DNA of 50,840 bases, taken from positions 1 through 50,840 of the forward strand of contig CAYQOU010000026.1 in assembly GCA_964419255.1 (NCBI GenBank), in the 5' to 3' direction. Under the pieces are notes generated by a model. It searched no databases. It was not told where the DNA came from and worked only from the letters and a program-made list of their open reading frames with translations. Each line of letters begins with the position of its first letter. The first letter of the stretch is position 1. A program made the translations under genes and the position numbers. This document shows, in pieces, positions 40,935 to 50,785 of the stretch. Source of the DNA: CAZPHU01 sp964419255 (GTDB taxonomy: Bacteria > Fibrobacterota > Chitinivibrionia > Chitinivibrionales > CAYFVL01).

Positions 40935-40963
40935 GCGGATCCATTTCTGGGTCCGCATTTTTT
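40935..40963 (+). terminator. Rho-independent terminator after the DUF1573 gene
   Basis: GCGGATCC (40935-40942) pairs with GGGTCCGC (40949-40956), 8 bp with one G-T pair and loop ATTTCT, followed by ATTTTTT. Confidence 0.85.
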
Positions 40964-41021
40964 ATATTCAGGCCTTATAATTACGTTATCAGTAGCTGTT
41001 CAGAATAGTACCTCTCGTATG

Positions 41022-41189
41022 TCATGCCATACTCGATACGGCATCCATGCTTCGTCCCGCGACCGGGATAAGAAGAACAGGTGTGGCCCTACTGCGGCAA
41101 AAACAATGGATTTGTTTAGCCTTCGGCTACGTCGATACTTCGTGGTGCGTCGCAGCTACTTCGTGGTCCCGCGTTCGCGAGGATGACAG
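41022..41189. repeat. Dispersed intergenic repeat, copy B
   Basis: It opens GTCATGCCATACTCGATACG, continues GGCATCCATGC, and ends GGATGACAG, like copy A at 33170. The interior is longer, with TTCGTGGT repeated at 41139 and 41159. No gene is present between the terminator and 41253. Confidence 0.6.
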
Positions 41190-41252
41190 AGGAAACAACT
41201 TTCTGTTAAGAGTGGCGTAAAAACACATTAACCACCTGCACCAGGAGAAACG

Positions 41253-42206
41253 ATGTCTAAAAAAAGCTATAAGCATCTTTTCGGTCCGGTTCACTCCAGA
41301 CGGCTTGGGATCAGCCTGGGGGTGGATGTCGTCACGTTCAAGACATGTTCGCTCGACTGTATATATTGCGAATGCGGTGCGACGACCAGACACACCCTTC
41401 AGAGGGATGAATATGTATCGATCGAAAGCATCATCGATGAGCTGAAGGATTATCTTTGCTCAAACCCGCACCTGGATGTCGTTACGTTTGCCGGAAGTGG
41501 TGAGCCCACGCTCAACAGTGGTCTTGGTGACCTTATCAAATATGTAAAAAACAACTATCCCCAGTATGCAATCGCCGTTCTGACCAACAGCAGCCTTCTT
41601 CATCTGCCCCAGGTTAGACAAGAACTCCTGCCTGCGGATTATATACTGCCTTCGCTGGATGCTGTTTCGGAGGATGTTTTTCACACAATCAACAATCCAC
41701 CGGATAAGCTTACCGCCAGAGAACTGGTGAACGGGCTGATTACTTTCTCCCACGAGTACTCAGGCAACCTCTGGGTAGAGGTGTTTATCGCGGAGGGAAT
41801 AAACGATACGGAAGAGGAGTTGGATCTTATCAGGGAGAATCTACTGCGGATGAATCTGACACGGGTACAGCTGAATAGTCTGGATCGCCCCGGTACCTGT
41901 AGCTGGATTCAGCCGGTCTCCCCCCAAAAGCTCGAGCAGATCGCAAAAAGGTTTCAACCACTTCCGGTAGAAATCATTGCCCGATCCATTAAAAATATTC
42001 CTGTTCGAACCACCGATGAGCTGGACACCGCACGTGTTGTAGCATCCCTGGCCCGCCGTCCAGCCACCGTAGAAGAACTGGCCTCGGCTCTGGGAGCCAG
42101 TATCAATGAAATTGCCCGTTTCCTGATCTCTCTGGAGAAACAGGGAAAAATCTCCAAACACACTATCGACACACGGATCGTCTATCGCCTCGAAAAGGAT
42201 CACTAA
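41253..42206 (+). CDS. Radical SAM protein with C-terminal winged helix
   Basis: A 317-residue protein. HLFGPVHSRRLGISLGVDVV and CSLDCIYC (Cys32, Cys36, Cys39) place it with the COG0731-type radical SAM proteins. FAGSGEPTLNSGLGDL and VLTNSSLLH are the usual GEP and SAM-contact strands. The last ~65 residues (PATVEELASALGASINEIARFLISLEKQGKISKH) look like a winged-helix domain. The substrate is unknown. AGGAGAAACG precedes the ATG. A 6-bp ACCGGT inverted repeat lies just after the stop, possibly a terminator. Confidence 0.85.
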   Translation: MSKKSYKHLFGPVHSRRLGISLGVDVVTFKTCSLDCIYCECGATTRHTLQRDEYVSIESIIDELKDYLCSNPHLDVVTFAGSGEPTLNSGLGDLIKYVKNNYPQYAIAVLTNSSLLHLPQVRQELLPADYILPSLDAVSEDVFHTINNPPDKLTARELVNGLITFSHEYSGNLWVEVFIAEGINDTEEELDLIRENLLRMNLTRVQLNSLDRPGTCSWIQPVSPQKLEQIAKRFQPLPVEIIARSIKNIPVRTTDELDTARVVASLARRPATVEELASALGASINEIARFLISLEKQGKISKHTIDTRIVYRLEKDH

Positions 42207-42270
42207 CCGGTTGATATGATTCTACCGGTGTTTCTTCACCGTTCAGATTACCCGTCCGGAACTTCTCCAT

Positions 42271-42300
42271 ACCCCCTGAAATCCCCTGAAGCCCCCTGAA
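42271..42300. repeat. Short tandem repeat, 3 copies of ~10 bp
   Basis: ACCCCCTGAA, ATCCCCTGAA and GCCCCCTGAA follow each other in the spacer before the 977-residue protein gene. Confidence 0.7.
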
Positions 42301-42501
42301 GCGGGACGGGAAGACGAGAAGAAAGACACGTTTTGTCGTCTCTTTTGTCCCAACGTCCCTTTTTGGTTTTTTTGTCGTTCCGTTTACCCGGGTAACGGGG
42401 TAAATGATTATTAATGAAATTATTCTGCACTGCCGATATACTATATAAGGAGAAATCATATCTCCCTTGTTCCTTTTTTTTATTTATCTGTTTAGCAAAG
42501 A

Positions 42502-45435
42502 GTGCAGCGGTTTTCCGGTTTGAATAGTTTCCTTTATACCATTTTGTACATTATACTTTTGCTGTCATGCACTACGACTGCTCAGATTTCTTTGGAAAGT
42601 TTGAGCGATATTCGTGGCAGGAAGAGTGGCCAGACCGTTGCCTCCTTTCTGACTCTCCCCGCCTCGGCCTCTTTGCTTGCGCAGAATATGGTTGCGACAA
42701 CCGGTACGCTGGAGGCCTCGGATATCTATTGGGCGCCGGCGAATTCCGCATTTTTTAAGAGGCATACATTCGGCTTCTCCCACCTTGAATGGTTGATGGG
42801 GCTTCGCAAGGAGTTTGCGGGGGCAGCTTTTCCCCTGCTTGATATCGGCACAATCGGCATATACTCGCAGGTGTTTACCCTCGGCAATTTCAATCACGCC
42901 CGCACCATCGATGAGAACCGCTCGGATCCTCAGGCGGTTGAGTATACCGTTGGCGGATCGTTTGCCCGGCAGTTTATACCCGGTATTCTTTCGGCGGGTG
43001 TGCAGCTTTCCTTTCTGGAGAGCAGACTCGATGAGCTGACCGCACGCGCTCTGAGCGCCGATCTGGATCTTGTCTATAAGCCGCACAGGTTTTGCACATC
43101 CCGGTTGTATGCAAAGCATATCGGCACCCCCATGACCTATTCGGATAACCATGAACCCCTACCCTTCTCACTGGGAATAGCGGGCACCTTTTCACCCGTT
43201 CCGCCCTCTGATACGATACCGCCTGATTTCATCACCTGGGCGTTGTCCGCGGGCATGCGTAAACAGGTTGACGAGCCCTTGACCCTTGCCGGTGGCGCGA
43301 CGATGGGGATCGGATCTCACCTGAAATTGCGCAGCGGCTACGAGTATCGATACGGCAGCCACGCTAATATGGAAGGGCTGAGTGCCGGTATAAGCCTCGA
43401 TTACAAGGGATACGGTGTGGATGCCGGGTGGAAATACCAGTCGGAGGTATTTGGTCCGGTGTGGGCGGTCAGTGTACGGTATGCTACAGAGGAGCTGACT
43501 CCCAAAAATGCGCATGATTACTACCTTATTGCCAATAAGCATTTCACGAAGAAGCGATACCGCATGGCGATCCGGTATGCGAAAAAAGCCCTCGCAGTCA
43601 ATCCGAATTTCTGGAAGGCTCATCAATTAATCAATGAGACAATTTCTATTCTCCGTCGCAATAAAGGTATCGAAATCGGACTCATATACTCGGGCAATAT
43701 CCTTGGGCACTTTGTCCCTGAAATCGAAGGCGAACACAAAGTCGGAGGCTTAAGCCGGGTAGCCACAGTCATAGGAAATCTGAAAAAGGACTATCCGCTC
43801 TCCATTACACTGGAGACCGGAAATCTCATCACCGCAGAAACAGATCCGATAAAAACGGGAGTAGCAGACATATACTTTCAGGAAGTCGGCTTCGATGCAC
43901 ACATCGTGGGTCATCAGGAACTTGGGTATGGTTTGACCGGATACGGTGAGGCCACCGATGGGGCCGGTGCAACCTTTGTGTGCTCAAACTGCCGATTTGC
44001 CGATTCGGAAAATCTTGTTCGATCCGATATAGTTTCCGCCGGGAAATATCGAATCGCTGTTCTATCCCTGATTGCAGATCAGAAAAACACTCGATTGCAC
44101 CACGGATTTGCAGCACTTAAACAGCAACTTTCCCTCCCCGCGGTAAAATCGTGCGATCTGCGCATAGTTGTGCTGCATGCAGACTGGGCGGAGATAACCA
44201 GTTATCTGGGAGAATTTCAGAACGTTGACTTTGCAATATGCGGCTCCCTTGAGCAGAAGTTTGATGCGCCAATGAAAATTGGCAATGCAGTCGTTTTGTC
44301 GGCCGGTGCATTCGGGCGGTATGTCGGCCTTCTTCGTTTACGTTTTAACAGCGATAAAAAGCTGCTCGGGTTCGAAAACAGTTTGATCCCCGTAACTTCT
44401 GATATCAAACCACATGAGCGGGTTGAAAAAGAAGTTCAGCGGCTGGTGTCCCAGACACAACTACGTAACCAGGGCATTTCTCACATCATTAGCCAAGATT
44501 CAGATACCACCGGTCTACTACCGTTTATATCCACGCGTCACGGCAGACCGCAGGTTTTCTTGAAGGTGTTATCGAAACATGCCGATTTCCCCATGACAAC
44601 CGATGGACTGTCGTATACAAAGCCGGTCACAAGTTTTAGCGCGGGTAAAATTGCCTGTGTTTCTGAGATGCAAAATGATTCTAGCGTGGTGATCATGGAC
44701 ATCACGGGGGCGAATAAAAAGAAGCTCTCCCTTCACGGCGTAACGGATATCTCGTTTGGTCCGGGAGGTGACTATCTGTACGTAGCCAGTCGTTCGGATA
44801 CGGCGGCTTTTTTGCATCGTTTTTTCAACGACGGCACCGGCAAGACTCTTCTTTTCACCTGGCCCAATTCGGTTATAACCGATATCACCTTCTCCTCCAG
44901 GGGATTGATGGGCTTTACGGGACGTCGAGACGATCGATTTCACATCTTTATCACAGATACTTCCTCCTGGAATCCCGTGCAGGTAAGTGATGGCCGCGCC
45001 GATCATATAAAACCGTCATTCAGCCCACATGGCAGATACCTTTCATGGCTGTCTGACCGATATAATTTTGGCGGGCGCAAAGACCTCTGGATTCATGATC
45101 TGCACGCCGGAAAGACGGTACCGGTCACCCGCCGCACAGCCCTGTCTTCATATTGCTGGATTGACAACAGCAGAATTGTATACGCAACCGGAGAAACGAT
45201 GCAGGCTCTGCACACCGTGGATATATTCAAGCGCAGAAGCGCGGCTCTGATAAGCCGTAAGAGTGATAAGCGCTACCAGGAACACTCCCCCCGTCTGTTT
45301 GAGACCGGAGAGGGAACCAGGATCGTATACGTTCGCGAATATCCTGATGGAAAACGTCAGGTACACTGGGTAAAGCCTGACGGTTCGGAAGACCAGCGGC
45401 TTATTTCCAGCAACGGCTCGGAATGGATACGGTAG
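42502..45435 (+). CDS. Three-module envelope protein: OM barrel-like, 5'-nucleotidase-like, beta-propeller
   Basis: A 977-residue exported protein (hydrophobic start LYTILYIILLLSC, Cys23 possible lipobox). Residues ~30-330 look like a PorV/PorQ-type barrel: ASFLTLPASASLLAQNMVATTG, FAGAAFPLLDIGTIGIYSQVFTLG. A TPR-like helix pair follows (~330-375). Residues ~388-660 resemble the metallophosphoesterase domain of 5'-nucleotidases (IGLIYSGNILGHF, GGLSRVATVIGNLKKDYP, LETGNLI, VGHQELGYG), but the metal-binding Asp/Asn/His residues are mostly missing. Residues ~690-975 form a TolB/WD40-like propeller (IKPSFSPHGRYLSWLSDR). The start is uncertain (GTG 42502 or TTG 42520). I know no family with this exact architecture. 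Confidence 0.7.
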   Translation: MQRFSGLNSFLYTILYIILLLSCTTTAQISLESLSDIRGRKSGQTVASFLTLPASASLLAQNMVATTGTLEASDIYWAPANSAFFKRHTFGFSHLEWLMGLRKEFAGAAFPLLDIGTIGIYSQVFTLGNFNHARTIDENRSDPQAVEYTVGGSFARQFIPGILSAGVQLSFLESRLDELTARALSADLDLVYKPHRFCTSRLYAKHIGTPMTYSDNHEPLPFSLGIAGTFSPVPPSDTIPPDFITWALSAGMRKQVDEPLTLAGGATMGIGSHLKLRSGYEYRYGSHANMEGLSAGISLDYKGYGVDAGWKYQSEVFGPVWAVSVRYATEELTPKNAHDYYLIANKHFTKKRYRMAIRYAKKALAVNPNFWKAHQLINETISILRRNKGIEIGLIYSGNILGHFVPEIEGEHKVGGLSRVATVIGNLKKDYPLSITLETGNLITAETDPIKTGVADIYFQEVGFDAHIVGHQELGYGLTGYGEATDGAGATFVCSNCRFADSENLVRSDIVSAGKYRIAVLSLIADQKNTRLHHGFAALKQQLSLPAVKSCDLRIVVLHADWAEITSYLGEFQNVDFAICGSLEQKFDAPMKIGNAVVLSAGAFGRYVGLLRLRFNSDKKLLGFENSLIPVTSDIKPHERVEKEVQRLVSQTQLRNQGISHIISQDSDTTGLLPFISTRHGRPQVFLKVLSKHADFPMTTDGLSYTKPVTSFSAGKIACVSEMQNDSSVVIMDITGANKKKLSLHGVTDISFGPGGDYLYVASRSDTAAFLHRFFNDGTGKTLLFTWPNSVITDITFSSRGLMGFTGRRDDRFHIFITDTSSWNPVQVSDGRADHIKPSFSPHGRYLSWLSDRYNFGGRKDLWIHDLHAGKTVPVTRRTALSSYCWIDNSRIVYATGETMQALHTVDIFKRRSAALISRKSDKRYQEHSPRLFETGEGTRIVYVREYPDGKRQVHWVKPDGSEDQRLISSNGSEWIR

Positions 45436-45763
45436 AGAGAAGAAGACTGACAGCACATGGGTATATCATACGGCGCAGGGCCTTCTCTGGCCCGTTCATG
45501 CCCCTCATGTTAAGATCATATGTACCGTTTGTTCCGGGCCTGTCGAAGAAGACTGCCCCCCTTTCGGCAAAACCAAAGGCAGTGATGCATCTGTGCAAAA
45601 GATTTGGCGGTTGGACATTGGCAACCGGTTTCGACCGGTCGTTTGTTCTGCCCCATGGGGCGAAACGAAGCAGAGTTTACAAAATAGCCACCCCAAATCG
45701 TGACAGGAAAACGGTCAAATAAGCATGTACTTCTTCATTTCGCCAGTATTTTCCGTATTCCTC
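45436..45763. other. Intergenic region without visible gene
   Basis: 328 bp between convergent genes. AATCGTGACAGGAAA (~45694) plus ATAAGCAT resembles the spacer near 35930, and TTTCGACCGGTCG (~45630) resembles the spacer near 27796. Confidence 0.45.
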
Positions 45764-47221
45764 CTATCCATTGTAGGAAGAAGCTGAGGTACTGCCTCCA
45801 CGGCCTGTCCAGTTGGTATGGAAAAACTCACCCCGCGGCTTGTCGATTCGCTCGTAGGTGTGTGCACCGAAATAGTCTCTCTGAGCCTGCAGAAGATTCG
45901 CCGGCAGGTTTTTGGTTCGATATCCATCATAAAACGACAGAGCGGTGGAAAACGCCGGAACAGCAATCCCAAGCTGAACCGCTTTGCAGACAACCCGCCG
46001 CCATGACTCCTGGCAGGAGTGAATTGTCTCCATGAAGTGCTCATCCAAAAGGATATTTGTCAATTGAGGATTTTTATCGAACGCTTCTTTGATCTTACCC
46101 AGAAACACACTTCGAATTATACACCCTCCCCGCCATATAAGTGCGATCTCGCCGTATTTCAAATCCCATTGATTTTTCATACTGGCCTCGCGCAGCAGCA
46201 TATATCCCTGGGCATAGCTGATGATCTTTGATGCCAGTAATGCATTTCTGATATCCTCCACAAACTGCTCTTTGTGTTGTTGCACCTTGGCAGAGGGACC
46301 ACGCAGGATGCTTGAGGCATGCGTTCTCTGAACTTTGAGCGCCGATAGAAAACGTGCATAAACCGCCTCCGATATCAGCGTAACCGGAACGCCCCCTTCC
46401 AGCGAATTGACCGCAGTCCACTTTCCTGTGCCCTTCTGTCCCGCGCTGTCCAGAATGGTATCAATCGTGTATTGTCCGTTTTCATCCTTATATGCCAGGA
46501 TATCCCGGGTTATATCTATCAGGTAGCTGTCCAGTTCTCCCCTGTTCCATTCGTCAAACACCCTGCTCATCTCTTCATTTGTCAGCCCCAGCCCCTCTTT
46601 CATCAGATGGTAGGCTTCGCATATAAGCTGCATATCCCCATATTCGATGCCGTTGTGAACCATCTTCACGTAATGACCGGCTCCATCGGGTCCAATCCAT
46701 TCGCAGCAGGGCGAGCCATCGGGAGCTTTTGCGGCGATGTCCTGAAAAATATCCTTGACCAGCGGCCATGCTTTTTCACTGCCTCCGGGCATAATTGACG
46801 GTCCTTTTCGGGCTCCCTCTTCCCCGCCACTTATGCCGGTACCGATAAACAGCAGTCCCTTTTGCTCAAGATAGCGGGTACGCCGAATGGAGTCGAGGAA
46901 ATTGGAGTTGCCGCCATCTATAATCACATCTCCCTGATCCAAATGGGGTATTATCTTGTCAATAAATTCGTCTACCGCCTCCCCCGCCTTCACCATCAGC
47001 ATGATTTTGCGCGGGGTTTTAAGACTGCCAACCATTTCTTCGATTGAATGAACTCCGGCAACGTTTCGATGCCCCTTTGCAGCCCCCTTTAAGAAATCAT
47101 CCACCTTTGCCACGGTGCGATTATATGCTACTACCCTGTATCCATTGTCGGCGATGTTGAGGATCAGATTCTGCCCCATCACCGCCAGTCCGATCACGGC
47201 AATATCTCCCTGAGATTGCAT
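45764..47221 (-). CDS. gnd: 6-phosphogluconate dehydrogenase (decarboxylating)
   Basis: A 485-residue enzyme of the oxidative pentose phosphate pathway. The NADP fold starts IAVIGLAVMGQNLILNIADNGYRVVAYNRT. Substrate motifs are GTGISGGEEGARKGPSIMPGG and HYVKMVHNGIEYGDMQLICEAYHLM, and the C-terminal half has GTGKWTAVNSLEGGVP and WRGGCIIRS. Length matches the long NADP-dependent form. AAAGGAG lies just before ATG 47221. Confidence 0.97.
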   Translation of the reverse strand: MQSQGDIAVIGLAVMGQNLILNIADNGYRVVAYNRTVAKVDDFLKGAAKGHRNVAGVHSIEEMVGSLKTPRKIMLMVKAGEAVDEFIDKIIPHLDQGDVIIDGGNSNFLDSIRRTRYLEQKGLLFIGTGISGGEEGARKGPSIMPGGSEKAWPLVKDIFQDIAAKAPDGSPCCEWIGPDGAGHYVKMVHNGIEYGDMQLICEAYHLMKEGLGLTNEEMSRVFDEWNRGELDSYLIDITRDILAYKDENGQYTIDTILDSAGQKGTGKWTAVNSLEGGVPVTLISEAVYARFLSALKVQRTHASSILRGPSAKVQQHKEQFVEDIRNALLASKIISYAQGYMLLREASMKNQWDLKYGEIALIWRGGCIIRSVFLGKIKEAFDKNPQLTNILLDEHFMETIHSCQESWRRVVCKAVQLGIAVPAFSTALSFYDGYRTKNLPANLLQAQRDYFGAHTYERIDKPRGEFFHTNWTGRGGSTSASSYNG

Positions 47222-47408
47222 ACATATCTCCTTTGTATTTTATCTCACCTGAATCCGGCAGAGCCGGAGAATTAAGGATCAAGATCAAGGAATTGGAACC
47301 TGAATTGTGCGATTCTTCCGCGACATACGCGCAAAACCGCGCAATTTAGATTGAAACAAAAACCACACGAATAATAAACAAAGAAACGCCAAAAATCAAG
47401 CGCACAGG

Positions 47409-48542
47409 CTATTCGTCAAAGACAAACCCCAACGCCGAAAGGATCTTAAAATCGGGCGATTCTTTCGGAACTCCCGTTATGCGATAATGGTAAAATTCAA
47501 GCCTCTTTGAATAGTTCTGACGAAGGGTATCAAAATAGGCCCCCCGTTTCTTTTCCGCCTGTCCTCCCAGCGATCTGAGTTCCTTATCATCCCTCATGAT
47601 CGGGTATGCCTGCAAAACCGCATCGGCTATCCTGTCGTTGCTGTCCTGCAGATCGATAGTTTGGGTTTTCTCCTTCGTGAGAGTCTGCTGCATATTCCAT
47701 ACTGGTTTCTTAAAGAAAAATGCACAGGCCGCCTCATAGATCATTGCAGTTCCTCTCACTTTCCCATCGTAGGAATAGCCGGCAATATGAGGAGTGGCGA
47801 TATCCACGGCCTTGAGAGTCTCTACGTTGATATTCGGCTCGTTTTCCCACACATCCAGCACAACGCTGTCCAACCGGTTTCTGTTTGCCCGAAGCACCTT
47901 CTCGTCTACAACCCTGCCTCTGCTGGTGTTGATCAGAATCGCGCCTTTTTTCATCTCCAACAGAAAACCGTTATTCACCATATGGTAGGTAGCATCGCTG
48001 CCGTGCATGTTGAGCGGAACATGAAGAGAGACTATATCGGATTCTCTCAATACTTTTTCCAGCGGCAGGTAGCTGATGCTGCCGGAAATCCGCTTCTTGG
48101 GTGGGTCATTCAACAGACAGTGCATCCCCAGAGCCTGTGCGTGGCGAAAAACACGACTTCCGATATTGCCGCAACCGACGATTCCCAGCGCAAGCTCATT
48201 GAGTTTTCTCCCTCTGGCCTGTGTAAGCTCAAATAACGCCGCGGTGATATACTCCGCCACAGATTCGGCATTTGAGCCCGGCGCATAGGCAAAACCGATA
48301 TTGTTTTCCGCCAGATAGGCCGTATCGATGTGATCGGTACCGATGGTTGCTGTGGCTACAAATTTAACCCCCGTACCTTCCAAAAGATTTTTATCTACCG
48401 TGGTAATCGACCGTACCAGAAGGATTGTCGCCTCTTTCAACTGTTGTGAGGTTATATCACGACCGGGCATGGTCCTTACCTCTCCAAAATCCGCAAACGC
48501 TTCCTCTACAAAGGGAATACTACTATCTGCAATGACTACCAT
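47409..48542 (-). CDS. pdxB: 4-phosphoerythronate dehydrogenase
   Basis: A 377-residue D-2-hydroxyacid dehydrogenase of the DXP-dependent B6 pathway. TATIGTDHIDTAYLAENNIGFAYAPGSNAESVAEY, the NAD loop LGIVGCGNIGSRV, Arg in INTSRGRVVDE, and the PdxB-specific TPHIAGYSYDGKVRGTAMI carrying catalytic His are all present. The C-terminal ~90 residues correspond to the PdxB dimerisation domain. With pdxA at 28836 it indicates de novo PLP synthesis. AAAGG precedes ATG 48542. Confidence 0.95.
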   Translation of the reverse strand: MVVIADSSIPFVEEAFADFGEVRTMPGRDITSQQLKEATILLVRSITTVDKNLLEGTGVKFVATATIGTDHIDTAYLAENNIGFAYAPGSNAESVAEYITAALFELTQARGRKLNELALGIVGCGNIGSRVFRHAQALGMHCLLNDPPKKRISGSISYLPLEKVLRESDIVSLHVPLNMHGSDATYHMVNNGFLLEMKKGAILINTSRGRVVDEKVLRANRNRLDSVVLDVWENEPNINVETLKAVDIATPHIAGYSYDGKVRGTAMIYEAACAFFFKKPVWNMQQTLTKEKTQTIDLQDSNDRIADAVLQAYPIMRDDKELRSLGGQAEKKRGAYFDTLRQNYSKRLEFYHYRITGVPKESPDFKILSALGFVFDE

Positions 48543-48838
48543 AAAGCACCTTTCATGACCTGATAACCTTTCAAAATACAGTTTTTCTCATGCCTGAGAG
48601 GAAAAAAACTGCATAAGCTCTGTAAGTATTGTATTTTTTAATTGGTTTCTCACCTGTCGTGAGATCGTGTACCCTGCGTTGTGCGGTTCTGAGCAGATGA
48701 TTCGCGCAATTCAGGTGTAAGAAGGTCGCCGCAATAGTAATCTTTCTGATACAGCCTCGCTGTCGCATATCAGATTATCCCTTCGAACATCGATTGTTCG
48801 CGCTTAGTCGGAAAGACCTTAGTTTGAGGAAAGGCACA

Positions 48839-49807
48839 ATGACTCTGGAAAATAAGATTCGAAAATCCCTCTATGGGGCAATTCTTGGCGATGCCCTCGG
48901 TGTGCCCGTGGAACATTCAACCCGCCAGGAGCTTGCACTGTGCTCGGTCAAAAACATGCTGGGATACGGTCGCTACGACCAGCCCAAGGGTACCTGGTCG
49001 GATGATTCCTCGATGATTCTTTGTACCTGCGATGCATTGCTGGATGATTACAATCTGGACAGAATAGCACGAAACTTTGAAAGATGGCTCTTCGAAGGAT
49101 TCTGGACTCCCTACGGGCATGTGTTTGATTCGGGACTAACCACCGTTACCGCTCTGGAATCATTTCGTTCGGGTGTCAGCGCCTATGAATCAGGCCAGAA
49201 AACGATCGATGACAACGGAAATGGCTCTCTGATGCGAATACTTCCGGCGGCGCTTTACTTTTCCGATCTGCCGGTTGATGATTTCATCGAGAAAATACAC
49301 GAAATCTGCGCGATTACTCACGGCCATGCCCGGGCCAAGACAGGATGCGGGATATACTCGTTGATTATCCGTAGACTATTGTGCTCGCCGACAGAGAAAC
49401 TGCCGGCTATTCATCAGGCTGTTGATCAGGCAAGGCAGTACTATGCCGGTCGTGAACCGTACGACAGCGAATTGAGCCACTTCTCACGAATCATAAATCA
49501 CCAGATTGCCGCACTGAAGGAGGCCGACATCCATTCCTCCGGATATGTGGTCGATACCCTGGAAGCGTCCCTGTGGTGTTTTTTGCGTCACTACGACACA
49601 AAGTCCATTCTCCTCTCGGCGATCAATCTGGGACTCGATACCGATACAACCGCAACGGTGGCAGGCGGTCTTGCCGGTCTGGTATACGGATTAGACTCTA
49701 TCCCTTCCGACTGGCTCAGCTCTCTTGCCCGTAAAAACGACATAGACCAGCTGATCCATGCATTTGCTGAAACCATCATCCAAAACCGTGTTCCAGGAGA
49801 TCTATGA
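48839..49807 (+). CDS. ADP-ribosylglycohydrolase family protein
   Basis: A 322-residue DraG/ARH-type hydrolase. The N-terminus RKSLYGAILGDALGVPVEH is diagnostic, WSDDSSM (53-59) supplies metal ligands equivalent to T/S-D-D, DNGNGSLMRILPAALYF is the ribose-site segment, and NLGLDTDTTATVAGGLAGLVYG supplies the distal D.D metal ligands, so the catalytic set looks intact. Start 48839 follows AGGAAAGG. Its stop overlaps the PfkB-like ATG by ATGA (49804-49807). It probably cleaves ADP-ribose from protein, nucleic acid or small molecules. Confidence 0.92.
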   Translation: MTLENKIRKSLYGAILGDALGVPVEHSTRQELALCSVKNMLGYGRYDQPKGTWSDDSSMILCTCDALLDDYNLDRIARNFERWLFEGFWTPYGHVFDSGLTTVTALESFRSGVSAYESGQKTIDDNGNGSLMRILPAALYFSDLPVDDFIEKIHEICAITHGHARAKTGCGIYSLIIRRLLCSPTEKLPAIHQAVDQARQYYAGREPYDSELSHFSRIINHQIAALKEADIHSSGYVVDTLEASLWCFLRHYDTKSILLSAINLGLDTDTTATVAGGLAGLVYGLDSIPSDWLSSLARKNDIDQLIHAFAETIIQNRVPGDL

Positions 49808-50739
49808 AACTTCCTCAGATTCGCGACTATGATCTGCTTGTTTTGGGAGAGGTGCTTGTTGAGTTTCGCTGCGACAATAATATTGCCCTGTGTGACAAAT
49901 TTCGCAAAGACATTGGTGGAGCGGACGTGTATGTAGCGGCAACAGCTGCTCGTTTGGGCTCAAATGTTTCCTTTCTTTCGGCCATTGCACGGGATCCGTT
50001 TCACAATCTTCTCCGGGAGCGTTTTCTTTCCCAGGGGATAAACATCGACCACGTTGTTACGCGAAACGGTTTCAATGGCATTTACTTTGTGAGCAGCCGA
50101 AATCCACAAGACCGCGAGTATCTGTTTCACCGGCCGGGAACTACCGCTGCACATATTGCACCATCAATGGTGTATGAGAATCTTCTGCAGGACAGCAAGA
50201 TCGTATACGCCAGCAGCGAGCTTCAATCGGTGTCCAAATCCGCCCGCCATGCCGTTTTCAAGGCTTTTCACGGCGCGCACATAAATGATGTCATGGTGGC
50301 TTATGATCCGAACCTGCGGCTGCACAGATGGTCTCTGGATGATGCAAAGGAGAGTCTCTGGAGTGTTCTTCCCCTGCTGGATGTGATTCTGCCGTCGGCA
50401 CCGGACGAATCGAAGGCACTGTTTGGCTATGAGCGTCCGCTGGACGTAATCGGATTTCTATGGGACCGTGGTGTATCGATTGTTGCTGTGAAGATTGGTA
50501 ACGGAGGGTGTATGGTGGGCTATGACGGGAAGGTGGAGGAGTTTTCTCCTCAGCACGTCTCCGAATCGGTCAGTCATGTAGCGCTGATAGGCTCGGCATT
50601 CAACGGAGCCTTCCTTCACTCAATAGCGCGCGGACACGATCCGTTTACCGCAGCGGAATTGGCAAACAGCGTGGCTCTTTACAAAGGGTTGAGTGGGCAA
50701 GGGATTTCCTCTCTCCCAACAGCCGACGATCTGGAATAG
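49804..50739 (+). CDS. PfkB-family sugar-kinase-like protein lacking the catalytic Asp motif
   Basis: A 311-residue PfkB-fold protein: DLLVLGEVLVEF, KDIGGADVYVAATAARLGSNVSFL (signature 1), VAYDPNLR...LW as in 2-keto-3-deoxygluconate kinases, VILPSAPDESKALFG, and VAVKIGNGGCMVG. Signature 2, usually DTTGAGDAFNGAF, reads HVALIGSAFNGAF (258-270): the anion-hole GAG is changed and the catalytic-base Asp is Ser264. Kinase activity is therefore doubtful. It is translationally coupled to the upstream ADP-ribosylglycohydrolase, so it may be a sugar-binding partner or regulator. Confidence 0.85.
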   Translation: MKLPQIRDYDLLVLGEVLVEFRCDNNIALCDKFRKDIGGADVYVAATAARLGSNVSFLSAIARDPFHNLLRERFLSQGINIDHVVTRNGFNGIYFVSSRNPQDREYLFHRPGTTAAHIAPSMVYENLLQDSKIVYASSELQSVSKSARHAVFKAFHGAHINDVMVAYDPNLRLHRWSLDDAKESLWSVLPLLDVILPSAPDESKALFGYERPLDVIGFLWDRGVSIVAVKIGNGGCMVGYDGKVEEFSPQHVSESVSHVALIGSAFNGAFLHSIARGHDPFTAAELANSVALYKGLSGQGISSLPTADDLE

Positions 50740-50785
50740 GATTTCCGCCCTGGAGACGCACACCGCCGTCTCTACGCGCCTTTTA

